From assembly GCA_014650475.1 (NCBI GenBank), contig BMVA01000021.1, positions 53,172-117,171 on the forward strand: a stretch of 64,000 bases of DNA. Reading direction: 5' to 3'. Positions 1 through 7,086 of the stretch are shown piece by piece (position 1 is the first letter of the stretch; every line of letters starts with the position of its first letter). Position numbers and translations under genes: made by a program. Source of the stretch: Streptomyces albogriseolus. GTDB taxonomy: Bacteria > Actinomycetota > Actinomycetes > Streptomycetales > Streptomycetaceae. The notes under the pieces are model-generated. The model worked only from the letters and a program-made list of their open reading frames with translations. It made no database searches and was not told the DNA's origin.

Positions 1-22
1 GGGGCGCGTCCGCACCGCATGG

Positions 23-1108
23 CTAGAAGACCACCAGGGCGCGGCCTCCCTTGCCGGCGATCATGGTGTCGAAGGCGGCCGGGATGCCGTCCAGGGTGAT
101 CCGCTCGGTGACCAGGGCGCCCAGGTCGAAGGCGCCGGAGCGGATGTGCGCGGCGAGGACGGGCAGGTCGCGGGCGGGGTCGGAGTTGCCGTAGACGCAG
201 CCGGCGAGGGTGCGGCCCCAGTGGAAGATCTCCAGGGCGTTGAAGGAGACCTTCTCCTCCTTGCCGCCGATGCCGACGACCGTGGTGCGTCCACCGCGCC
301 GGGTGGACTCCCAGGCGGTGCGGATGGTGCTCGCCCGGCCGACGCACTCCACCGCGACGTCCACGCCCTGCTTCCCGGTGAGGGCGCGGATCTGGCGGGC
401 GGTGGTGTCGGAGGCGACGACGTACTCGGTGGCGCCCGCCGCGCGGGCCAGTTCCTCCTTCTCCGGGGACACGTCCACGGCGACGACCGTGCCGGCGCCC
501 GCGATCCGGGCCGACTGGAGCGCGGCGAGTCCCACTCCCCCGACGCCGAACACGGCGACGCTCTCGCCGGCGCGGACGCGGGCGGAGTGGTGGACCGCGC
601 CGTAGCCGGTGAGGACGGCGCAGCCCAGCAGGGCGGCGTCGGCGAGGGGGACGCCGTCCGGGGCGGGCAGCACGCAGGCGCCGGGCACCACGGTCTCCTC
701 GGCGAACGCGGCCACGTTCAGGCCGGGGTGCAGGGCGGTGCCGTCGTCGGCGCGGCGGGCGTGCACCCGGGCGGCGCCGTCCAGGGCGTGCGCGCACAGC
801 CACACCTCGCCGCGCCCGCAGGCGGGGCAGGTACCGCAGGAGGGCGCCCAATTGAGGACGACGCCGTCGCCGGGTGCGACATGGGTGACGTCCTCGCCGA
901 CGGCGACGACGGTGCCGGCGCCCTCGTGGCCGAGGATCGCCGGGACGGGCACGCGCATGGTGCCGTCGGACAGGGACAGGTCGGAGTGGCACACCCCGGC
1001 GGCGGCGAGGCGGACGCGCACCTCGCCGGGTCCGGGGTCGGGCAGGTCGACGCCGGTGATCTCCAGCGGGGCGCCGACGGCGGGCAGAACGGCGGCTCGT
1101 ACGGCCAT
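23..1108 (-). CDS. Zn-dependent alcohol dehydrogenase (MDR superfamily)
   Basis: 361 aa, GTG/ATG-type start at 1108 (ATG) in the normal place for the family. The N-terminal half is the GroES-like catalytic domain with the zinc-binding GHEGAGTVVAVG motif near residue 60 and a structural-zinc cluster CGTCPACGRGEVWLC near residues 91-105. The C-terminal half is a Rossmann fold with the glycine motif GVGGVGLAALQ near residue 190. It should oxidise a primary alcohol or a thiol adduct with NAD. The aldehyde dehydrogenase gene ends 16 bp upstream, so the two probably form an alcohol-to-aldehyde-to-acid operon. The real substrate cannot be read from sequence; the class III / mycothiol-linked branch is possible. 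Confidence 0.9.
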   Translation of the reverse strand: MAVRAAVLPAVGAPLEITGVDLPDPGPGEVRVRLAAAGVCHSDLSLSDGTMRVPVPAILGHEGAGTVVAVGEDVTHVAPGDGVVLNWAPSCGTCPACGRGEVWLCAHALDGAARVHARRADDGTALHPGLNVAAFAEETVVPGACVLPAPDGVPLADAALLGCAVLTGYGAVHHSARVRAGESVAVFGVGGVGLAALQSARIAGAGTVVAVDVSPEKEELARAAGATEYVVASDTTARQIRALTGKQGVDVAVECVGRASTIRTAWESTRRGGRTTVVGIGGKEEKVSFNALEIFHWGRTLAGCVYGNSDPARDLPVLAAHIRSGAFDLGALVTERITLDGIPAAFDTMIAGKGGRALVVF

Positions 1109-1124
1109 GAGGGTCTCGACTCCC

Positions 1125-2513
1125 CTAGAACTGGAGGGACTTGGTCTGCACGTACTCGGTCAGGCCGTGCACGCCGAGTTCACGGCCCACGCCCGACTGC
1201 TTGTAACCCCCGAACGGGGCCAGCGGGTTGAACCGGCCGCCGTTGATGTCGACCTGGCCGGTGTCCATACGGCGGGCGAAGGCGACGGCCTCCGACTCGT
1301 CACCGGCCCAGACGGCTCCGGCCAGGCCGTAGACGGTGCCGTTGGCGATGCGCAGGGCGTCCTCCTCGTCCTCGTAGCGCAGCACGCACAGCACGGGGCC
1401 GAAGATCTCCTCCTGCGCGACGGTCATGTCCGGGGTGACGTCGGCGAGGACGGTGGGGCTGACGTACCAGCCCTGCGGGCGCGGGGCCTCGGGGCCGCCC
1501 GCGGCGAGGCGGGCGCCCTCGGCGACGCCCTTCTCGATGTAGCCGCGCACGCGGTCCCGCTGCCGGGCGCTGACCAGGGGGCCGATGCGGTCGCCGTACT
1601 TGGCGGCGGCCGCCGCGGCCAGCTCCACGGCCTCGTCGTACCGGTCGCGGTGGACCAGCATGCGGGTCCAGGCGCTGCACGTCTGGCCGGAGTTGGACAT
1701 CACGTTGGCGACGCCGACGTTGACGGCGCGGGCCAGGTCGGCGCTGGGCAGGATGACGTTGGCGGACTTGCCGCCGAGTTCCAGGGCGACCCGCTTCACC
1801 ATGCCGGCGGCGATCGCGCCGATCCGGCGGCCGACGGCGGTGGAGCCGGTGAAGGAGAGCAGGTCGACACCGGGGTGCTCGGCGAGCGCCTGTCCGGCCA
1901 CCGGACCGAGGCCGGTGACCAGGTTGAACACACCCGCCGGGACGCCGGCCTCGTGCACGCACTCGGCGAAAATCCGGGCGACCAGCGGGGTGTTCTCGGC
2001 GGGTTTCACCACGATCGTGCAGCCGGCGGCGAGGGCGGGGGCGGCCTTGGCGACGATCTGGTGCAGCGGGTAGTTCCACGGGGTGATCGCGCCGACCACG
2101 CCGGCCGGTTCGTGGAACACGGTCGAGTTGCCGATCCTCTCCTCGAAGGAGTACGTCGCGGCCAGCTCGGCGTACGATCCGGCGACCGCGACCGGCACGC
2201 CGGCGTGGACGGTCCGGGCGAGCTGCTCGGGCGCGCCGAGTTCCGCGGTGACCGTCGCGGCGATCTCGTCCTGGCGGGCGTGCAGCTGGTCCCGCAGCGC
2301 GGTGAGGCGGGCCGCGCACTCGGCGGGCGGGGTGGCGGCCCAGGCCGGGAGGGCGGCGCGGGCGGCGCGCACGGCGGCGTCGACGTCCTCCACGGTGCCC
2401 GCGGGGACGGTGGCGATCACCTGTTCGTCCGCCGGGTCGACGACCTCGATCACGTCGGGGCCGGCGGCCGGGCGCCAGGCGCCGTCGATGTACATGCCGT
2501 CGTATGCCTTCAT
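1125..2513 (-). CDS. NAD(P)-dependent aldehyde dehydrogenase
   Basis: 462 aa. The start is placed at ATG 2513 because a good ribosome site (GGAGG) lies 7 bases before it and the family usually begins MKAYDGMYIDGAW; a longer reading to 2591 would cross the promoter dyad. Visible family marks are the NYPLHQ segment, the cofactor loop FTGSTAVGRRIG, catalytic Glu in ALELGGKSANVIL and the nucleophile Cys in NSGQTCSAWTRM. It oxidises an aldehyde to the acid with NAD(P). It is followed 16 bp later by the alcohol dehydrogenase, which would supply its substrate. A perfect inverted repeat sits 41 bp upstream of the start and is probably the operator. Confidence 0.93.
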   Translation of the reverse strand: MKAYDGMYIDGAWRPAAGPDVIEVVDPADEQVIATVPAGTVEDVDAAVRAARAALPAWAATPPAECAARLTALRDQLHARQDEIAATVTAELGAPEQLARTVHAGVPVAVAGSYAELAATYSFEERIGNSTVFHEPAGVVGAITPWNYPLHQIVAKAAPALAAGCTIVVKPAENTPLVARIFAECVHEAGVPAGVFNLVTGLGPVAGQALAEHPGVDLLSFTGSTAVGRRIGAIAAGMVKRVALELGGKSANVILPSADLARAVNVGVANVMSNSGQTCSAWTRMLVHRDRYDEAVELAAAAAAKYGDRIGPLVSARQRDRVRGYIEKGVAEGARLAAGGPEAPRPQGWYVSPTVLADVTPDMTVAQEEIFGPVLCVLRYEDEEDALRIANGTVYGLAGAVWAGDESEAVAFARRMDTGQVDINGGRFNPLAPFGGYKQSGVGRELGVHGLTEYVQTKSLQF

Positions 2514-2553
2514 CGCGGTTCCTCCGGGGCGGGGGCGTCCTGTGCGGACCCCT

Positions 2554-2572
2554 AAACTAGCGATGTTAGTTT
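2554..2572. promoter_or_regulatory. inverted repeat upstream of the aldehyde dehydrogenase gene
   Basis: AAACTA and TAGTTT form a perfect 6-bp dyad with a 7-bp centre, in an A/T-rich island 41 bp before the ALDH start. Size and position fit an operator for a TetR-type repressor overlapping the promoter. No such regulator gene is adjacent in the window. Confidence 0.45.
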
Positions 2573-2603
2573 TTTCGCGCCAGGGGGTCACCGCCTGCCG
2601 CGC

Positions 2604-3980
2604 TCACTCCTCCAGGCCGGGCAGCCGGTCCGGGCGGGGGCAGATCCGCTGACCGTGCTGGTCGAAGACGAACAGGTGGGCGAGGTCGACCAGGAGCGGC
2701 ACCTGCATGCCGTGCCGGAGCCGGATGTCGGGCGTGGTGCGGACGATGAGGTCGCCGGGGAGCCGGGGCTCGGCGGAGGCGGGGGCGGACAGCGTGCCTG
2801 CGGGGTCCGGACGCCCGGGTCCGTCCAGCGTGGCCACGGCGCCCGTGCGCGCGGAGTGTGCGCGGAGGGCGCCCGCGCGCTCCCGGAGGCGGTCCAGCAC
2901 GGTGCCGCCCTCGCGGCGGCGGCGCCGGACAGCCGGACGGCCGGGGGCCGGGCGCGGGGCCTCCAGCTCGGGGACGACGGCGGCGCGGGAGCCGGTGTCG
3001 AAGTGCACCAGCACCTCGTGGCCCTGGAACTCCAGGTGCTCCACCAGGCCGGTGAGGGGCACCTCGCCGGGGCGCGCGGCGGACGGCTTGGCGATCCGCA
3101 CGGCCTCGGAGCGCAGGCCCACGATGACCTCGCGGCCCTGCTGCACCCGCAGCAACTGGTGGTCCAGGGACAGCGGTTCGGGCAGCCGCAGGAACTGCTT
3201 GCCGAGACTGACGGTCATCGCGCCGTCCAGCGGGGCGCGGACCAGGCCGCGCAGGAGATTGATGCGCGGGGTGCCGATGAACGCGGCGACGAAGACGTTC
3301 TCCGGCAGGGAGTACACCGTGCGGGGCGTGCCGACCTGCTGGAGGACGCCGCCGCGCAGCACGGCGACCCGGTCGCCGAGCGACATCGCCTCGGACTGGT
3401 CGTGGGTGACGTAGACGGTGGTGACCCCCAACTGCTGTGTCAGCTGGGAGATTTCCGCGCGGACGTGGTTGCGGAGCTTGGCGTCGAGGTTGGACAGCGG
3501 CTCGTCCATCAGGAACGCGGAAGGGCGGCGGGCGATGGCCCGGCCCATCGCCACGCGCTGGCGTTCACCGCCGGAGAGCTGGGCGGGGAAACGGTCGAGG
3601 AGGTCCTCGATGCCCAGCATCCGGGCGGTGGCGTCCACCTTGGGCGACGGGTCGTCGCCGGGGGCCTCGATGCGGAGGGGGAAGCCGATGTTGTCCCGGC
3701 TGGTCATGCTCGGGTAGAGGGCGAAGTTCTGGAACACCATCGCCATGTCCCGCTCGGACGGGGGCAGGTCGTTGGCGTACTCGCCGTCGAGGAAGAGGCT
3801 GCCCTCGTCGATCTCCTCCAGGCCCGCGATCATCCGCAGCACGGTGGACTTGCCGCAGCCGGACGGGCCGAGCAGGACGAGGAACTCGCCGGGGGTGACG
3901 GCCAGGGACAGCCGGTCGACCACGCGAGCACCTCGCGTGTAGGACTTGCTCACGTCGTGCAGGGTGATGGCGCGTGTCAT
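2604..3980 (-). CDS. ABC transporter ATP-binding protein, MsiK/MalK-like sugar type
   Basis: 458 aa from ATG 3980; a GTG at 4064 would add 28 Arg/Thr/Pro-rich residues with no family match. Walker A is GPSGCGKST, the signature is LSGGERQRVAMGRA, Walker B reads AFLMDEPLSNLDAK and the H-loop is VTHDQ. A C-terminal TOBE/MalK regulatory region follows, interrupted by about 70 Arg/Ala/Pro-rich residues that look like a lineage-specific insert. It energises a carbohydrate importer. No permease or binding-protein gene is next to it, as expected for Streptomyces, where one MsiK-type ATPase can serve several sugar importers. Whether this is the general MsiK or a paralogue cannot be decided here. Confidence 0.88.
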   Translation of the reverse strand: MTRAITLHDVSKSYTRGARVVDRLSLAVTPGEFLVLLGPSGCGKSTVLRMIAGLEEIDEGSLFLDGEYANDLPPSERDMAMVFQNFALYPSMTSRDNIGFPLRIEAPGDDPSPKVDATARMLGIEDLLDRFPAQLSGGERQRVAMGRAIARRPSAFLMDEPLSNLDAKLRNHVRAEISQLTQQLGVTTVYVTHDQSEAMSLGDRVAVLRGGVLQQVGTPRTVYSLPENVFVAAFIGTPRINLLRGLVRAPLDGAMTVSLGKQFLRLPEPLSLDHQLLRVQQGREVIVGLRSEAVRIAKPSAARPGEVPLTGLVEHLEFQGHEVLVHFDTGSRAAVVPELEAPRPAPGRPAVRRRRREGGTVLDRLRERAGALRAHSARTGAVATLDGPGRPDPAGTLSAPASAEPRLPGDLIVRTTPDIRLRHGMQVPLLVDLAHLFVFDQHGQRICPRPDRLPGLEE

Positions 3981-4098
3981 GAAGGGTGCCCCCGGGGGCT
4001 CATCAGGGCGCTGCTGCTCCGCGGTCGGACGCCTCGTGCGGGTCGTACGGGGCGTGTGAGTCACGGAAGCTAACGGAAAGTAGGCGGCCGGGGAAGAC

Positions 4099-4128
4099 GG
4101 CGGACGCGATCGGGACGTACCGTCCGCC
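4099..4128 (-). terminator. possible hairpin terminator after the MFS gene
   Basis: GGCGGACG at 4099-4106 pairs with CGTCCGCC at 4121-4128 across a 14-base loop. It lies between the stop of the MFS gene (4252) and the ABC ATPase start. There is no U-run, which is common in Streptomyces. The rest of 3981-4251 shows nothing else. Confidence 0.3.
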
Positions 4129-4251
4129 TGGTGAGAAACCGGAGGGGACCGTTCGACACGGCCGCTCGGCTCCCCTGGTCGTCCGGTCCGCCGTCGCCGG
4201 AGGTCGAGCCGCCCCGGCGGGGGCCGTCCCGGCAGGACCGGCCCACGGGGC

Positions 4252-5496
4252 TCACCGCGCCCTGCGGGCCCCGCACCGGCCCCGCTCGTGCGGGACGCGC
4301 GCGGACGTGTCCGCCGCAGCCCCCTCCGGTGCGGGCCCCGCCGGTGTCCGCACCGCGACCCCCGCCGACGCCAGCAGCAGGGCGCCCAGCATCACGAACG
4401 GGGCCGCCACGCCTGCGGCTCCGGCGACCAGGCCCGCCGTCGCGGGGGCCGCGACCTGGCCCAGGCGGTTGCCGGTCAGGCGCAGGGCGAGGGCGGTGGA
4501 GCGGGCGGCGGGGGGTGCGGCCTGGACGACCGTCGTCATGGAGAGCGGCTGCCCCACGCCCAGGCAGAAGCCCAGGGCCGCGAGGACGAGCGCCAGTACG
4601 GGCACCGGCAGCGGCAGCGCGACGGCCGCGCACAGCAGCGCCGCGAGCAGGCAGGTCACCGTGAGCAGGGCCGTACGGCCGAGCAGCCGCAGCATCGGGG
4701 TGAGGACCAGCCGGCAGGCGATCGTCGCGGCGGCGCGCAGGCTGAGCAGCAGGCCGACGACGGCCGGTTCGATTCCCCGGTGCTCGCCGACCACGGGCAG
4801 GTAGGCGGTGAGGATGTCGGTCGCGGACAGCACCGCCACGCTGATCAGCAGGCCGGCCGGCACGCCCCGCGCCCGCAGGATGCCGCGTACCGGCACCCGG
4901 TCGCCCCGCGCCCTGCGGGGTTCCACCTCCCCCGGTTTCTCGACGCGCCACAGCGAGGTGAGCGCGACGGCCCCGCCCGCGCCCGCCGCGAGCAGGGCGA
5001 GGGCGCTGGTGCGGGCCATGTCCGCGCCGATCAGCACGCCCGCCGCGACCGGCCCGGCGAGCTGCCCCAGCGAGGCGCCGATGGTGAAGTGCCCGAAGTT
5101 GCGGTCCTGTTCGTGCGGCGCGGACCGGCGGGCGACGAGCGACTGCGCCCCGATGACGAAGCACAGGTGTCCGAGGCCCATCACCCCGCTCCACAGCGCC
5201 ATGGCCCACAGGGTCCCGGCGACGCCGCTGAGCGCACAGCCCGCGGAGATCAGCACGACGCCCGTCCACAGCAGCGGGGCGCAGCGGCCGTGGTCGGTGC
5301 GCCGGCCGAGCGGGACGGCGGCGAACAGCGGCAGCAGCGCGTAGACGCCGGCGATGACGCCGACCGCCCGCTCGTCCGCGCCGAGGGCCAGCGCCCGGTA
5401 GGAGACGGCGGGCCGGGCCATCGACACGGCCGCCTGCGCGAAGCCGAAGGCGATGACGAGCCGGAGCAGCCAGCCGCGGTTCCCGCCGGGCGTCAT
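4252..5496 (-). CDS. MFS transporter, 12-TM type
   Basis: 414 aa with repeated hydrophobic segments over the whole length and an MFS loop 2-3 motif PLGRRTDHGRCAPLL near residues 62-76. ATG 5496 is preceded by GGAAGGA at 7-base spacing. It is an inner-membrane, proton-driven permease, most like drug or metabolite exporters. It lies downstream of the citrate carrier on the same strand with a 42-bp gap, so the two may be co-transcribed. The C-terminal 20 residues are Arg-rich and cytoplasmic. No substrate can be assigned. Confidence 0.85.
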   Translation of the reverse strand: MTPGGNRGWLLRLVIAFGFAQAAVSMARPAVSYRALALGADERAVGVIAGVYALLPLFAAVPLGRRTDHGRCAPLLWTGVVLISAGCALSGVAGTLWAMALWSGVMGLGHLCFVIGAQSLVARRSAPHEQDRNFGHFTIGASLGQLAGPVAAGVLIGADMARTSALALLAAGAGGAVALTSLWRVEKPGEVEPRRARGDRVPVRGILRARGVPAGLLISVAVLSATDILTAYLPVVGEHRGIEPAVVGLLLSLRAAATIACRLVLTPMLRLLGRTALLTVTCLLAALLCAAVALPLPVPVLALVLAALGFCLGVGQPLSMTTVVQAAPPAARSTALALRLTGNRLGQVAAPATAGLVAGAAGVAAPFVMLGALLLASAGVAVRTPAGPAPEGAAADTSARVPHERGRCGARRAR

Positions 5497-5538
5497 GACG
5501 AAGTCCTTCCTGGGACGGAGGGTTGAGGTGCGGCGCGG

Positions 5539-6951
5539 TCAGATCGTGCCGAAGAGGATCCCGGCCGCGAGGATCAGCAGGCAGGTGAGCGCCGCCCACT
5601 TGACCACGAACCGGGTGTGGTCGCCGAACTCGACCCGGGCCATGCCGACGAGGACGTACACCGCCGGGACGAGCGGGCTGGACATGTGCAGCGGCTGGCC
5701 GACGAGGGAGGCGCGGGCCATCTCCAGCGGGGTGACGCCGTGCGCCGCCCCGGCCTCGGCGAGCACGGGCAGGACGCCGAAGTAGAAGCCGTCGTTGGAC
5801 ATGAAGTAGGTGAGCGGCAGGCTCAGCACGCCGGTGACGAGGGCCATGTGCGGGCCCAGTCCCTCGGGGACGGTGTCGACCAGCCAGCCGGCCATGTGGT
5901 CGACCATGCCGGTGCCCTGGAGGACGCCGGTGAAGACGGCGGCGGCGAAGACCATGCCGGAGACGTTGAGCACGTTGTCGGCGTGGGCGGCGATACGGGC
6001 CTTCTGGTCGGGCAGGCGCGGGTAGTTGACGGAGAGGGCGAGCGCGGCGCCGAGCAGGAACAGCACCGGGATGGGCAGCAGCTCCAGGATCATCGCGGTG
6101 AGCAGGACGCCGGTGAGCAGCGCGTTGAACCAGTAGAGGCGCGGCCGCAGGGTGGGCCGATCCGGGTCGAGGCCCTTGAGGAGGTCCTCGTCGTCGTCCC
6201 CGCTGTCCGCGCGGTCCACGTGGTCCGTGCCGCCGCCGACGGGTCGCTTCCGGGGACGCGCGGGGCCTGCGGCGGCGCCCGCGCCGACCAGCACCGCCTC
6301 CTTCGCCCCGGCGGACTCCTCGTCCTCGATCCGCAACGCGCCCAGGCGCCTCCGCTCCCGCAGGCCCAGCACGTAGGCGAGGCCGAGGACGCCCAGCAGG
6401 CCGACCAGCAGCGCGGGGATCATCGGGACGAAGATGTCCGCGGCGTCGAGCTTCAGCGCGGTGGCCGCGCGGGCCGTGGGGCCGCCCCAGGGGACGGTGT
6501 TCATGACGCCGTTGGCCATGGCGGCGACGCCGGTCATCACGACCAGGCTCATCCCCAGCCGCTTGTACAGCGGGTACATCGCCGAGACGGTGATCATGAA
6601 GGTGGTGGAGCCGTCGCCGTCCAGCGACACGATCGCGGCGAGCACGGCGGTGCCCACGACGACCCGCATCGGGTCGGCCTTGCAGAAGCGGAGGATCGCG
6701 CGCACGACCGGGTCGAAGAGCCCGACGTCGATCATGACGCCGAAGTAGACGATCGCGAACATCAGCATCGCCGCCGTGGGGGCGAGGCTGGACACTCCGT
6801 CGATGACGTAGTCGCCGAGGTGGGCGCCCTTGCCGACGGCCACGCAGAACAGCGCGGGGATCAGCACGAGCGCCGCGATCGGCGACATCTTCTTCGTCAT
6901 GATCAGGACCAGGAAGGTCGCGATCATGGCGAAGCCGAGGATGGTCAGCAT
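5539..6951 (-). CDS. CitMHS-family citrate-metal:H+ symporter
   Basis: 470 aa. ATG 6951 was chosen over an upstream start at 7065, which would read through the inverted repeat; MLTILGFAMIATF is the expected first membrane helix. About 12 TM segments are visible, with conserved loops ALLVFIP-like ALVLIPALF, SLDGDGSTTFMI and NTVPWGGPTARA, the last two typical of CitMHS carriers. It imports citrate as a complex with divalent metal using protons. A central Arg/Asp-rich loop (roughly residues 215-290) is longer than in Bacillus CitM/CitH. The ribosome site is part of a 9-bp inverted repeat, so translation may be controlled by leader folding. Confidence 0.9.
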   Translation of the reverse strand: MLTILGFAMIATFLVLIMTKKMSPIAALVLIPALFCVAVGKGAHLGDYVIDGVSSLAPTAAMLMFAIVYFGVMIDVGLFDPVVRAILRFCKADPMRVVVGTAVLAAIVSLDGDGSTTFMITVSAMYPLYKRLGMSLVVMTGVAAMANGVMNTVPWGGPTARAATALKLDAADIFVPMIPALLVGLLGVLGLAYVLGLRERRRLGALRIEDEESAGAKEAVLVGAGAAAGPARPRKRPVGGGTDHVDRADSGDDDEDLLKGLDPDRPTLRPRLYWFNALLTGVLLTAMILELLPIPVLFLLGAALALSVNYPRLPDQKARIAAHADNVLNVSGMVFAAAVFTGVLQGTGMVDHMAGWLVDTVPEGLGPHMALVTGVLSLPLTYFMSNDGFYFGVLPVLAEAGAAHGVTPLEMARASLVGQPLHMSSPLVPAVYVLVGMARVEFGDHTRFVVKWAALTCLLILAAGILFGTI

Positions 6952-6960
6952 GAATGGGAC

Positions 6961-7016
6961 ACCTAACGTTCGCCCTTGAACATCCGGCCAGGGCCGGCGG
7001 TGTGACGACGTTAGGT
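6961..7016 (-). promoter_or_regulatory. 9-bp inverted repeat in the citrate transporter leader
   Basis: ACCTAACGT at 6961-6969 and ACGTTAGGT at 7008-7016 are perfect reverse complements 38 bp apart. A second dyad, CCGGCC/GGCCGG at 6984-6997, lies inside. In the transcript the downstream arm contains the AGGTG ribosome site of the citrate transporter, so the RNA stem would hide it. The same arms could instead be two half-sites for a regulator. Confidence 0.45.
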
Positions 7017-7086
7017 ACGCCCGGGCGGCGTCAACAAGACGTCGGACCGTGAGCAATAAGCGCAAAACCCCAGGTCAGGCGTTTGC

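Noticed and set aside
609-2555. Long plus-strand open frame opposite the dehydrogenase genes
   Set aside because: Shadow of the ALDH and ADH genes; no domain and wrong codon-position GC.
4070-5599. Arg/Gly-rich minus-strand frame overlapping the MFS gene
   Set aside because: Out of frame with a clear 12-TM protein; no ribosome site.
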